Source: Soonwooa sp032062245
GTDB lineage: Bacteria; Bacteroidota; Bacteroidia; Flavobacteriales; Weeksellaceae
Assembly (NCBI RefSeq): GCF_032062245.1
Contig: NZ_DAMBQF010000001.1
Location: 62,001 to 126,000, forward strand
Length of the DNA stretch: 64,000 nt
Reading direction: 5' to 3'
Shown: positions 45,762 through 53,981 of the stretch, piece by piece
Numbering within the stretch: the first letter of the stretch is position 1
Layout of the letters: every line of letters starts with the position of its first letter
Made by a program: the position numbers and the translations under genes
Notes under the pieces: generated by a model
Databases searched by the model: none
Told to the model about the DNA's origin: nothing
What the model saw: only the letters and a program-made list of their open reading frames with translations

Positions 45762-46012
45762 ATTGATTTCATTTTGGTTATTAGTTTCTCTAATATACTA
45801 AATAATAACGCAATAACTAACATTTTTACTAAATAATTTAAAAATCGGAAACAAACAATAAGAAACAGAAGTACTAACCAGTTTTTCTAATACAAATCAT
45901 ATAAATTTCGTAATGTGAATACAAAAACTAAAGAAAAAAGCTTAGAAAACTACTTTTTTATTTAAAAATCCGATAAGTAAAGCGTTAAAGCATCATTTTT
46001 ATTGAAAAAAAA
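45762..46012. other. AT-rich intergenic region, no gene seen
   Basis: Region between the divergent sensor kinase and histone-like genes. Very AT-rich with short runs of A and T; no frame of note and no clear hairpin. It presumably holds the sensor kinase promoter. Confidence 0.4.
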
Positions 46013-46043
46013 TTGGGTGCAATCAAACAAAATTCTATATTTG
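46013..46043 (+). promoter_or_regulatory. Predicted promoter of the histone H1-like gene
   Basis: TTG, 20-nt spacer, TATATTTG: good match to the -33/-7 boxes of Bacteroidetes, with the ATG 24 bp downstream. Confidence 0.7.
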
Positions 46044-46067
46044 ACGCTCAAATTAAAATAATTTACA

Positions 46068-46244
46068 ATGAAAGAACTTATTGAAAAGATCAATGCTGAA
46101 ATCGAAGCTTTCAAAACTGATGCTAGCTTACAAGAAGAAAAAGGAAACAAAGCTGCTGGAGCAAGAGCTAGAAAATCAGCTTTAGAATTAACAAAATTAT
46201 TCAAAGAATTCAGAAAAGTTTCTGTAGAAGAATCTAAAAAGTAA
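46068..46244 (+). CDS. Histone H1-like small DNA-binding protein
   Basis: 58 residues (MKELIEKINAEIEAF, then KTDASLQEEKGNKAAGARAR, KSALELTKLFKEFRKVSVEE). Lys- and Ala-rich helical sequence matching the short histone H1-like (Hc1-type) proteins found in most Flavobacteriia. Likely a nucleoid-associated protein. It has a strong promoter upstream and a terminator 22 bp downstream, so it is a monocistronic and probably highly expressed gene. Confidence 0.88.
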   Translation: MKELIEKINAEIEAFKTDASLQEEKGNKAAGARARKSALELTKLFKEFRKVSVEESKK

Positions 46245-46265
46245 TTTTTGAATTGTGCAAGTTAT

Positions 46266-46292
46266 AAAAGTCCTCTGTTGAGGGCTTTTTTG
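46266..46292 (+). terminator. Terminator of the histone H1-like gene
   Basis: Stem AAAGTCCTC / GAGGGCTTT (one G-U pair) with loop TGTT, followed by T residues. Confidence 0.8.
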
Positions 46293-46416
46293 TTTTTAAA
46301 TATAAGGTAATGGCTATTTAATATTCCTTAAGATCATGCATTCTAATAGCTGAAAAGACGCCAATAGGTTTATTAAATATAAGCTTCAAAAAAAAACATC
46401 TCATCCTAAAACAAAA

Positions 46417-46445
46417 AAGACCGATAATCAATGATTATCAGTCTT
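46417..46445 (-). terminator. Original terminator of the tRNA operon, displaced by the element
   Basis: Stem AAGAC-GATAATCA / TGATTATC-GTCTT followed on the minus strand by TTTTTTGTTTT. It lies immediately outside the left attachment site, where the 3' end of tRNA-Leu would be in the empty site, so I infer it served the tRNA operon before integration. Confidence 0.6.
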
Positions 46446-46449
46446 CTTA

Positions 46450-46467
46450 TGTACCCCAGACGGGACT
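46450..46467. repeat. Left attachment site (attL core), copy of the tRNA-Leu 3' end
   Basis: TGTACCCCAGACGGGACT, 18 bp identical to the 3' end of tRNA-Leu at 63360-63377. The rest of the tRNA is absent here, so this is the duplicated integration core and not a gene. Confidence 0.9.
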
Positions 46468-46587
46468 ACCATAATACTTTTCTCAATTTTTCTTGTTTTT
46501 AATCCACTTATATTCAGTATATTTGATTAACAAAGGGAAATGGAACTATGCTATTTTTTTAATTTTAGTTAAGTTAATTTCAAATTT

Positions 46588-46611
46588 AGCCACCCTTTTA
46601 GCCACCCTTTA
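46588..46611. repeat. Left-end tandem 12-mer (candidate integrase arm sites)
   Basis: Two tandem copies of AGCCACCCTTTT (second copy ends TTTA), 120 bp inside attL and just upstream of the integrase gene. The first 20 bp recur identically at 63295-63314 near the right end. Confidence 0.65.
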
Positions 46612-46638
46612 TTATTTTTTATTAAATTAAATTTCACA

Positions 46639-47862
46639 ATGAAGATAGTTTTTGAATTAAGAAAAGAAAAAATAGCTCAAAATGGTTTAATTCCAATTCA
46701 ACTCGTTCTAAGACACGATGGAAAAAGAATCAGAAAAAACACTGGATTTTCTGTTTTAGAAAGCCATTGGAATGGACATAGAGTTAAACCCAACCTTAAA
46801 AAAGAACCTAACAACAATTATGAAATAACAAATAATGAGTTACAATTAATTGAAGAAAAAGTAAACAAGTTATTTCTTTTTTTAAAGGGTAATGATATTC
46901 CTTTTTCAGTCGAAAAATTCAATGAAATATTTGAAAAAAAAGAAGAACCTTCGGATAATAAATTTGATTTCTTTTCTTGCTTTAAAGAATACATTGAAAA
47001 AGGAAAACTAACAAAAACACCAAATACAATAAAAGGTCAAATTACAGTAAAAAATTATTTAGAGCTCTTTTGTAAAGAAAAAAACATTTCGCTTTCTTTT
47101 GATGAAGTAAATAATGATTTTTTTGACTCATTAAGAGATTACTCCTATGAAGTAAAAAAAATGAAACAGAACTACTTTGCTAAAGTAATTAAGGTTTTAA
47201 AATCATTTCTGAATTGGGCGATAGAAAAAGGATACAACACTAATCGTGAATTTGAAAAATTCAAAGCTGCTGAACATGATATTGACATTGTTTTTTTGAC
47301 TTTTGAAGAATTAATGAACTTATACAATTATCAATTTGAAAGTGATAGACTTTCTCAAGCAAGAGATTTCTATTGTATGGGTTGTTTTACAGGATTAAGA
47401 TTTTCTGATTTGTCAAAACTACACCTAGCTAATATTTCCGAGGATCATATTGTCCTTTCTATCCAAAAAACGAAAACCCAAAACCACGCCATTAAACTCA
47501 ATAAATACGCAAAAGCTATTTTGGGAAAATACAAAGGAACAATCTATGAACCGTTACCTATAATTTCCTCTCAAAAATTTAATGAATACATCAAGGAATG
47601 TTGTGAGTTAGTGGAAATCAATCAACTTTTTACTATTCATTGGTTTGTTGGTAATAAGAAAAAATCTTTAACTCAACCAAAATATAAATTTATTACAAGC
47701 CATACTGCAAGAAAAACATTCATAACCAATTCTCTACTTTTGGGAATGGAACCGAAAGCCATTAAGAAAATTGCAAACATCAAAAAAGATGCAGTTTTAG
47801 ACAAATACATGAAAGTAACAGAAGCTTTTACAGATGAACAAATGGATAAAGCATGGAGATAA
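46639..47862 (+). CDS. Tyrosine-type site-specific integrase
   Basis: 407 residues with an N-terminal arm-binding region ('KEKIAQNGLIPIQLVLRHDG'), a SAM-like core-binding domain (about 110-200) and a catalytic domain with Arg254 (GLRFSDL), His355-x-x-Arg358 (HTARK) and Tyr390 (KYMKV). Located at the left end next to the attachment core, it is the enzyme expected to integrate the element into tRNA-Leu. It resembles integrases of Bacteroidetes mobilizable elements, with the usual phage_int_SAM_5-type layout. Confidence 0.93.
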   Translation: MKIVFELRKEKIAQNGLIPIQLVLRHDGKRIRKNTGFSVLESHWNGHRVKPNLKKEPNNNYEITNNELQLIEEKVNKLFLFLKGNDIPFSVEKFNEIFEKKEEPSDNKFDFFSCFKEYIEKGKLTKTPNTIKGQITVKNYLELFCKEKNISLSFDEVNNDFFDSLRDYSYEVKKMKQNYFAKVIKVLKSFLNWAIEKGYNTNREFEKFKAAEHDIDIVFLTFEELMNLYNYQFESDRLSQARDFYCMGCFTGLRFSDLSKLHLANISEDHIVLSIQKTKTQNHAIKLNKYAKAILGKYKGTIYEPLPIISSQKFNEYIKECCELVEINQLFTIHWFVGNKKKSLTQPKYKFITSHTARKTFITNSLLLGMEPKAIKKIANIKKDAVLDKYMKVTEAFTDEQMDKAWR

Positions 47863-47864
47863 AG

Positions 47865-47890
47865 TTATTGCATATTGCGATATGCAATAA
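47865..47890. promoter_or_regulatory. Palindromic operator copy 1 of the toxin-antitoxin operon
   Basis: Perfect dyad with 11-bp arms TTATTGCATAT / ATATGCAATAA around TGCG. It begins 3 bp after the integrase stop. Its 20-bp core is the reverse complement of the core of copy 2. Confidence 0.75.
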
Positions 47891-47896
47891 CGCTAA

Positions 47897-47927
47897 TTTG
47901 TAATTCAATTTTTTTTTATTAATATTG
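47897..47927 (+). promoter_or_regulatory. Predicted promoter of the toxin-antitoxin operon
   Basis: TTTG, 19-nt spacer, TAATATTG (7 of 8 matches to TAnnTTTG). It lies between the two palindromes, and the -7 box overlaps the second, as expected for autorepression. Confidence 0.45.
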
Positions 47928-47947
47928 CATATCGCAATATGCAATAT
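47922..47947. promoter_or_regulatory. Palindromic operator copy 2 of the toxin-antitoxin operon
   Basis: Perfect dyad with 11-bp arms ATATTGCATAT / ATATGCAATAT around CGCA, ending exactly at the base before the preferred ATG at 47948. Confidence 0.75.
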
Positions 47948-48469
47948 ATGAAGAATTCAAAGCAAAATATGAAACCACAGGACATCGTTTTGTTACTAAA
48001 AATTATTAGCCTCGATAATGATTCGTGGAATCAATCTTCCGTTGCGGCAGATTTAGGAATAAGCCAAGCTGAAATAAGCGAATCGGTTGCAAGGTCAAAA
48101 AACTCAGGCTTATTAGACCCAAAAGGAAAAGTAGTAATGAAGTATGCTCTTGCCGAGTTTCTACAATATGGGATAAGATATGTTTTTCCTCAGAAGCCGG
48201 GAGCAATAGTCAGAGGAATTCCAACCGCTCATAGTGCTTTACCTCTCAATAATGAAATCCAAAGTAATGAAAAGTATGTTTGGGCTTATGCAAAAGGAAA
48301 TACAAGAGGTCAAAGTATAGAACCACTTTATCCATCGGTTCCAGAAGCAGTATTGAAAGATGAAAAATTATATGAATTACTTGCAATCACAGATGCGATT
48401 CGTGTTGGGCGAACAAGAGAAAAAGAAATAGCCGTAGAATACCTAAAAAAATATTTAAAAATTGTATAA
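47948..48469 (+). CDS. HTH protein, predicted antitoxin/repressor of an AbiE-like pair
   Basis: 173 residues from the ATG at 47948; an earlier ATG at 47939 lies within the operator palindrome. A winged-helix-like N-terminus ('MKPQDIVLLLKIISLDNDSW', 'SSVAADLGISQAEISESVAR') is followed by a C-terminal part of unknown fold ('IRYVFPQKPGAIVRGIPTAH'). It overlaps the nucleotidyltransferase gene by 8 bp. By position and HTH domain it is the antitoxin and autoregulator; it is not clearly homologous to classical AbiEi, so the family is uncertain. Confidence 0.65.
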   Translation: MKNSKQNMKPQDIVLLLKIISLDNDSWNQSSVAADLGISQAEISESVARSKNSGLLDPKGKVVMKYALAEFLQYGIRYVFPQKPGAIVRGIPTAHSALPLNNEIQSNEKYVWAYAKGNTRGQSIEPLYPSVPEAVLKDEKLYELLAITDAIRVGRTREKEIAVEYLKKYLKIV

Positions 48470-49148
48470 TAAGACCATAAATATAGGAGTTGTAGCGAAA
48501 GTAGCAGAAGGTTTACAACAATATAGGGAGCAAGTAGTGTTCGTCGGTGGAGCTGTTATCAGTCTTTATACAGATGACCCAGCAGCCGACGAAATACGTC
48601 CCACGAAAGACATTGATTTTACAATTAATATCGTAAATGTAGGAGAATTTCTCAAAACAATCGAGGAATTGGGAAAATTAGGTTTTCATCCAGACCCTTA
48701 TGGAACATCTATTTGCAGTTACACATACAAAAAATATCCAGTAGATATAATTCCTGCCGAAGACAACGCCTTTGGTTCAACCAATCGCTGGTATAAAATA
48801 GGTTTTGAGGACTTATGGAAAGTGAAAGCAAAAAATCAGGAAATTTACATCTTATCAGCACCTTGTTTTCTTGCAACAAAGTTTGAAGCATTCAATAGTA
48901 GGGGAAAAGATTACAGAACCAGCCATGATATTGAGGACATTATCTACATCATTGATAACAGAATCAGCATTGTAGATGAAATAGCAAAGTGCGATGAGAG
49001 AATTTTAGAATTTATTAAATCTGAATTGCAAAAAATCATTGATAAAGGTCTTTTAGAAGAACTCTTGCAAACACATATACACCCATTGATTATTGATGAA
49101 AGGATTGAAATTGTAAAAGAAAAAATCAACAGCATTATGAATGCCTGA
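48462..49148 (+). CDS. AbiEii/AbiGii-type nucleotidyltransferase toxin
   Basis: 228 residues from a TTG start inside the end of the HTH gene. It carries the polymerase-beta-type motif VFVGGAVISLY (Gly29-Gly30) followed by TKDIDF (Asp50, Asp52), and 'APCFLATKFEAFNSRG', the family's conserved helix with Lys. Toxins of this group add nucleotides to tRNA acceptor ends or other targets and stop growth, and so serve in phage defence and plasmid or element stability. No ATG fits the conserved N-terminus better than the TTG. Confidence 0.78.
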   Translation: MYNKTINIGVVAKVAEGLQQYREQVVFVGGAVISLYTDDPAADEIRPTKDIDFTINIVNVGEFLKTIEELGKLGFHPDPYGTSICSYTYKKYPVDIIPAEDNAFGSTNRWYKIGFEDLWKVKAKNQEIYILSAPCFLATKFEAFNSRGKDYRTSHDIEDIIYIIDNRISIVDEIAKCDERILEFIKSELQKIIDKGLLEELLQTHIHPLIIDERIEIVKEKINSIMNA

Positions 49149-49223
49149 AAATATTGACGATGGATAGTTCTTGTATTTTAATCAAAAAACAACACTCTTT
49201 ATTTTTGAATCAAGTAAAAAAAC

Positions 49224-49269
49224 GTTAAACTTTGTTAAAGTAGAAGTATTTTAGTTAAAATTTGTTAAA
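49224..49269. repeat. Direct 16-mer pair upstream of the HTH gene
   Basis: GTTAAACTTTGTTAAA (49224-49239) and GTTAAAATTTGTTAAA (49254-49269), spaced 30 bp start to start, two differences or fewer. Part of the same regulatory stretch as the decamer repeats. Confidence 0.6.
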
Positions 49270-49290
49270 ACATAAGATTTATTGAAAAGA

Positions 49291-49371
49291 CTAATCTGGA
49301 TTAATTTAGATTAATCTGGATTGCAAAAAAATTATTCTGGACTAATTTGGATTAATTTAGACTGTTCTGGA
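49291..49371. repeat. Phased decamer repeat array
   Basis: Seven 10-bp units of consensus YTAATYTGGA: three from 49291 to 49320 and four from 49332 to 49371, separated by 11 bp. The 10-bp pitch places every unit on the same face of the helix. It is in a 301-bp non-coding stretch ahead of an excisionase-like HTH gene. Candidate binding array for that protein, for excision or transcription control. Confidence 0.7.
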
Positions 49372-49449
49372 CGAATCACAACTATTTGATTTTCAATAAT
49401 TAAGTTGATATTATTGCATTTGAATTTAAAATAATTAAAATACAATCAA

Positions 49450-49728
49450 ATGTCAGTACAACTTTTTTCACATTCCAAAGCAGATTTGGAAAAAGCGGTT
49501 GAAATTATTCTAAAAAAAGCAACCGACTTCACATTACCCGTTAAAAAAACAGAAGAACAACCCGAAGATTTAATTTCTCAAATCGAAGCCACAAAATTTC
49601 TGCACATTTCTGTTCCGACCATTATTGACTGGCGGAAAAATAAGAGTCTGCCTCATTACAATTTTAATGGGCGATACTACTATTCTAAAAAGGAACTTTT
49701 GGAATACGGAAAAAACCGAAGAATGTAA
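49450..49728 (+). CDS. Excisionase-like helix-turn-helix protein
   Basis: 92 residues. The C-terminal half is a MerR/Xis-type winged helix ('LISQIEATKFLHISVPTIID', 'WRKNKSLPHYNFNGRYYYSK', 'KELLEYGK'), the pattern of 'helix-turn-helix domain-containing' excisionase relatives in Bacteroidetes elements. Probable role: recombination directionality and/or regulator of the replication genes that follow. It lies behind a phased repeat array that may be its target. Confidence 0.85.
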   Translation: MSVQLFSHSKADLEKAVEIILKKATDFTLPVKKTEEQPEDLISQIEATKFLHISVPTIIDWRKNKSLPHYNFNGRYYYSKKELLEYGKNRRM

Positions 49729-49789
49729 CCTCTGTTCGAGCATTACAATTTCTATTGTTTAACAATTTCGTATTAAAATCATTCTTAAA

Positions 49790-51028
49790 ATGAACAAAAA
49801 AATTCCCTATTTACGAGTAGGCACAACATACTACAAAACCATAGAAAAACCATTAATTTCAGGTGATAAAATTTCCATACTAGTTCGTTGGAATCGGGAA
49901 ACCATTATCAGCGACTACGGAAAAACCTATCTTTCACAAATTCCGAAACACGATGGTTTTTGCTGTATTCCCAGTCATCTGAATTATGAAAAAATAATCG
50001 AAGGGTTTTACAATATGTACAATGAAATCCCACATCAACCAATTGAAGAAAGCTTAAATTCCGATGCACTAAAAGAAAAAATTAAGTTTTCTCTGAATTT
50101 TATGGAACATATTTTCGGCGAACAATTGGAGTTAGGATTAGATTACATAAAAATATTACTTGAGAAACCCACACAAATGCTTCCGATTCTATGTTTGGTA
50201 AGCAAGGAGCGTTCTACAGGAAAATCCACTTTTATCAAATGGCTAAAATCCATTTTCGGGTTGAATATGACTTACATTAAAGGAGATTCCTTTAACAGTC
50301 AATTTAATTCAGATTGGGCGTCAATGCTCATTGTAGCTATTGATGAGGTGTTTTTCGACAAAAAAGAGATTACTGAGCGCCTTAAGCACCTTTCCACAAC
50401 AGATAAAGATAAGAAAGAAGCGAAAGGAAAAGATCGTGAGGAAGTTGAATTTTTTGGAAAATTCATTCTTTGTTCCAACAATGAAGACAATTTTATTCAG
50501 ATTGATGAAGAAGAAATTCGGTTCTGGATTATCAAAGTTAAATCTATAAAAACAGAGAATACTGAATTCCTTCAAAACCTAATTAAAGAAATTCCCTATT
50601 TCCTTCGCTATCTGATTCAAAGATCGTTCTGTAGCCAGAAACAAACCCGAATGTGGTTTACTGATTCTGAGATAAGAACAAAGGCGTTACAAAAATTGGT
50701 TTGGAAAAACAATAACAAACTTGAATCAAAAATTATTGAGCTCTTGTATGAGTTTTTTGAGAGTACCGAAGAAAATGAAATCCAAGTCATTCCGCAGGAT
50801 ATTTTCAATATGCTCGGAAGAATGTTCAGAAACCATTATTGGACTGTAAACGACATCCGAAAGCTTCTAAAAGAAACATGGAAACTTGAACCACAAAATA
50901 ATTCTTTGGCATACATCAAATACGACATTGATTATTCAGGAAGTTTTTATCAAAATAATAAAACTGGACGCTATTTCACAATTAAAAAAGATTTCATTCT
51001 TCAAAAATTTGATGAAATGATGAATTAA
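49790..51028 (+). CDS. Primase-helicase family protein (SF3-like ATPase, DUF5906 type)
   Basis: 412 residues with a Walker A SKERSTGKST (Lys145), Walker B IVAIDEV (Asp185-Glu186), 'STTDKDKKEAKGKDREEV' and sensor-1 'FILCSNNEDNF' typical of plasmid/phage-type SF3 helicases of Bacteroidetes elements. It probably unwinds the origin when the element is excised. It pairs with the toprim gene downstream, the usual split primase arrangement. Confidence 0.85.
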   Translation: MNKKIPYLRVGTTYYKTIEKPLISGDKISILVRWNRETIISDYGKTYLSQIPKHDGFCCIPSHLNYEKIIEGFYNMYNEIPHQPIEESLNSDALKEKIKFSLNFMEHIFGEQLELGLDYIKILLEKPTQMLPILCLVSKERSTGKSTFIKWLKSIFGLNMTYIKGDSFNSQFNSDWASMLIVAIDEVFFDKKEITERLKHLSTTDKDKKEAKGKDREEVEFFGKFILCSNNEDNFIQIDEEEIRFWIIKVKSIKTENTEFLQNLIKEIPYFLRYLIQRSFCSQKQTRMWFTDSEIRTKALQKLVWKNNNKLESKIIELLYEFFESTEENEIQVIPQDIFNMLGRMFRNHYWTVNDIRKLLKETWKLEPQNNSLAYIKYDIDYSGSFYQNNKTGRYFTIKKDFILQKFDEMMN

Positions 51029-51060
51029 TTGATAATGAAAACAAAATCAATGGTTTATAT

Positions 51061-51215
51061 CTCATCAAAACTCTTATCAAAATATAAAACCTTGATTTTT
51101 GATGAGAAACTGATGAGCAAAAAATTTGAAGTTTGATGAGATGATGAGTCTTTGATGAGAATGTAATCTTTTAAAATACAGCAACATATACGGCTATCTC
51201 ATCAATTCATCAAAA
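51061..51215. repeat. TGATGAG repeat array, candidate replication origin
   Basis: Nine copies of the word (T)TGATGAG or its complement in 155 bp of non-coding DNA: CTCATCAA at 51061, CTTATCAA 51073, TTTGATGAG 51098, CTGATGAG 51110, TTTGATGAG 51132, ATGATGAG 51141, TTTGATGAG 51151, CTCATCAA 51198 and TTCATCAA 51206. Complement-strand copies flank direct-strand copies. Located between the helicase and toprim genes, it resembles an iteron origin. Confidence 0.6.
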
Positions 51216-51250
51216 TATTTGCGAAAATTAAACCCTAACATTTTTCATCT

Positions 51251-52186
51251 ATGAACTGCAAACAATTCAACTCTGTAAAGTTGGAAGAAATCCTTGTTTC
51301 ACTCGGACACCATCCAACAAAACAAAATGAAAAAGAAGCTTGGTTTCTCAATCCTTTTTACACAGAAACACAAGCCTCTTTTAAAATTAATAAAAATCTG
51401 AATTATTGGTATTTACACTCCGAAGGAATTGGCGGAAACAATGTCGATTTTATGAAAAAATATCTAAACGAATCAGTAAAAGAAGTTTTAGAATGGGCAG
51501 AAAAGCAAAATTTTTCTTCTTTTCAACAGCAGAATGTTATTCATTCAATAAATTCAAAACCAAATTATCAAATCACCGAAATCAAAAAACTCCAAAACGA
51601 ACATCTTAAAAGCTATCTTCATCAAAGAGGACTTTCAAAAGTAGTATATCCGTTAGTTAAAGAAATTCATTTTACCATTGGAGAAAAGAAACTCTACGCT
51701 ATAGGTTTTGAAAATTTTTCTGGAGGTTGGGAACTTAGAAATTCATTTTACAAAGGTTCATTACAGAAGAAAGACATTTCGCTCATTAATCTGAATAATC
51801 AGACAGAAAATAAAAATGTAGCCGTTTTTGAAGGCTTTACCGATGCTTTATCTTTTGTTGAAATGAAGCCGTTTTTCAATGGTGATTTGTTGGTGATGAA
51901 TTCTATTTCATTGTTGAATAGAACAAAAGAATATTTAAAAAACTACTCCGAAATCAACTTGTTTTTAGACAATGACAAAGCAGGAGAAACTTGTAAAAAT
52001 TCAATTCTGAAATCTTTTCCCGAAGCCAAAAATCATTCTGAAATTTATGCTCTTCATAAAGATTTGAACGACTATTTACAATTCAAAAACAACACTGAAA
52101 TCGAAAAAAAACAGCAGATAGACTTGAAATCAAAACAAGAACAAGAGGAAAGTGAAATATATCAAACTTACAAAAGAAAACGCTGA
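51251..52186 (+). CDS. Toprim-domain DNA primase-like protein
   Basis: 311 residues. The N-terminal part resembles a CHC2 primase finger in layout ('NPFYTETQASFKINKNLNYW', 'SEGIGGNNVDFMKKYLN') but lacks the zinc-binding Cys/His set. The toprim domain has FEGFTDALSF (Glu194) and FLDNDKAG (Asp240, Asp242). It should synthesise primers for element replication. The C-terminal tail is Lys/Glu-rich. Confidence 0.88.
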   Translation: MNCKQFNSVKLEEILVSLGHHPTKQNEKEAWFLNPFYTETQASFKINKNLNYWYLHSEGIGGNNVDFMKKYLNESVKEVLEWAEKQNFSSFQQQNVIHSINSKPNYQITEIKKLQNEHLKSYLHQRGLSKVVYPLVKEIHFTIGEKKLYAIGFENFSGGWELRNSFYKGSLQKKDISLINLNNQTENKNVAVFEGFTDALSFVEMKPFFNGDLLVMNSISLLNRTKEYLKNYSEINLFLDNDKAGETCKNSILKSFPEAKNHSEIYALHKDLNDYLQFKNNTEIEKKQQIDLKSKQEQEESEIYQTYKRKR

Positions 52187-52241
52187 TTATGTGGGTTACC
52201 TATTTTTATCAACTATCGGCGAAAGTTAGGAGCTCATTCGC

Positions 52242-52419
52242 AACTTTGAAGGTCGATACTCTCCCAACAAAGTTTCTACTTCGCTCTGCGAGGCTTTAAC
52301 CTGAGTAAAATAAATACAGGTGCCTTTTTTCAGAAATTACAAAAATAATAAATCGTCATTTTATAGCCTGGTTAAAAAAGAATCAAGATGTAAAGTAACT
52401 GAGTAAAAAAGATACAGGT
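52242..52419. other. Candidate origin of transfer (oriT)
   Basis: Non-coding region directly upstream of the relaxase gene. It contains an inverted repeat AACTTTG (52242-52248) / CAAAGTT (52268-52274) and a 23-bp imperfect direct repeat (ACCTGAGTAAAATAAATACA at 52299, and its relative at 52397-52419, both ending in ATACAGGT). Position and repeats fit an oriT, but no nick site can be assigned. Confidence 0.45.
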
Positions 52420-52442
52420 AGAATTTTTATTTAATTAAAAAA

Positions 52443-53597
52443 ATGAAGACATCAATTAACTTCAAAGCCGTAAAATCTGATTCTGAAATTCATAATTTCA
52501 GAAAAAAATCATTTGACTATATCCGCAAAGATTTAACTCATAAAAATGAATATTGGATGGAACAAAAGATTGCGGATCGACTGTTAAAAATAGAAGCTTT
52601 TTGTAAAGAAAAATCTGGAAGAAAATTACAGAAAAATGCAATGCCAGTTCGAGAAGCGGTAGTTGTCATTAAAGAAAATACAACGATGCAGGATTTGCAT
52701 AACCTATCAAAAAGATTGGAAGAAGAACTTAAAATCCGAATTTTTCAAATTGCCATACACAAAGATGAAGGGCATTATGATAAAGACACCAAAGAGTGGA
52801 AACCAAATTATCACGCTAATTTGGTCGCAGATTGGCAAGATTTGCAAACTGGAAAAACGCTGAAACATCAATCATTTCATTATTCCAAAATGCAGGATTT
52901 GGCAGCAGAATGTCTCGAAATGGAAAGAGGTGTTTCAGGTTCATTAGCAAGATTGGAAGCGGTAGAATTTAAAATCAAGAAAAAAGAAGAAGATTTGAAA
53001 ATTTTGGAAGAACGCTATCAAGAAATGCAACAAGAAATGGAATCTAAAAAGTCTGAAGAGTTAATTGTAAAAGAATCAGATTTTCTTGGTTTTCAGAAAA
53101 TAAAAACGGACAAAACCATTGAAAACTACAAAAAGGCAATCAAAACGAATAATATTCAACTTCTCAAAAACAAAACAGAACTGGAATCCAAAGAAAAACA
53201 AATTGTAGAATTAAAAACCAACATTGAAAGTCTTAAAAAAGAGGTTTCCTTCTTCAAAAGCAAAAACTCCGCTCTGTTAACCAATGAAACTATTTTTGCT
53301 GTTGAAAAGAAAAAATATTTGGATTCGGTAGAAAACACACTTAAAAAAGCGATTCTACAGGAAAGTATAAATATTCCGAATCTGCAAAATCTAAATGATG
53401 CTGAACGAAAAGATAAAATGATTGAGCTATTGGAAAAAACATCAAAAGAAAATCAAATCCCTTTTTTGGCTATAGAGGAGGTTTTTAAAGACTCTCATAA
53501 AGCAACTTATCTTTTAAGTTTGTTAGGCATTGGTAAAAGTAATAAACAATCACAGGAAGTAGAGAATGTTCAAAGTACTATAAAATCAAGGAGATAA
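52443..53597 (+). CDS. MobV/Pre-like relaxase (mobilization protein)
   Basis: 384 residues. The N-terminal relaxase part has 'FQIAIHKDEGHYDKDTKEW' followed by 'KPNYHANLVADWQD', which resembles the MobV histidine motif (HxDE..HxH), and 'MQDLAAECLEMERGVSG'. The C-terminal half is a long coiled coil (about 190-290) and a helical tail. It would nick oriT and lead the strand into a helper transfer channel. No second mobilization gene is visible. The family is not certain, because Bacteroidetes relaxases are diverse. Confidence 0.7.
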   Translation: MKTSINFKAVKSDSEIHNFRKKSFDYIRKDLTHKNEYWMEQKIADRLLKIEAFCKEKSGRKLQKNAMPVREAVVVIKENTTMQDLHNLSKRLEEELKIRIFQIAIHKDEGHYDKDTKEWKPNYHANLVADWQDLQTGKTLKHQSFHYSKMQDLAAECLEMERGVSGSLARLEAVEFKIKKKEEDLKILEERYQEMQQEMESKKSEELIVKESDFLGFQKIKTDKTIENYKKAIKTNNIQLLKNKTELESKEKQIVELKTNIESLKKEVSFFKSKNSALLTNETIFAVEKKKYLDSVENTLKKAILQESINIPNLQNLNDAERKDKMIELLEKTSKENQIPFLAIEEVFKDSHKATYLLSLLGIGKSNKQSQEVENVQSTIKSRR

Positions 53598-53981
53598 TTG
53601 TGATTATTAATTAAAAAAAAACAAAGCATTAAATAAAAAAATATCTTTTTATGATCTTGACAAGATTTTTTTTTCTAGCAATTTTCATTACAATATATTG
53701 AATATCATATATAACTCAATAAATCTAATATTAGATGTGAAAAACCACTAAAATGAATCATACTTTAGTTTCTGAAGATTTTAGAGTGTAAGAATATTAG
53801 AAAATCTGACAAACTTAATCTTAACAATTAAAAAGCAACCTTCCAAACCCAATCTCCTTTCCTGAAAAGTGGAAGGGATTTTTTATATGATAAAAAGTAT
53901 AAATGATTACGCCAAAAATTTAGTATTTTAGCAAAACTTTGGGGTTTCAAAATCCTTAATTTAATAACACACATTTTTCAA
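53598..53981. other. Non-coding spacer with terminator between relaxase and hsdM
   Basis: 384 bp, AT-rich. It contains a hairpin TCCTTTCC / GGAAGGGA with loop TGAAAAGT (53855-53878) followed by T residues, which should end transcripts from the mobilization genes. The last 90 bp must carry the hsdM promoter, but no clear consensus is seen. Confidence 0.5.

Noticed and set aside
46441..46475. Possible partial tRNA gene
   Set aside because: Only the 18-bp 3' end of tRNA-Leu is present; it is the duplicated integration core.
51061..51215. CRISPR-like array
   Set aside because: The repeats are 7-9 bp, occur on both strands and are unevenly spaced; no cas gene is present.
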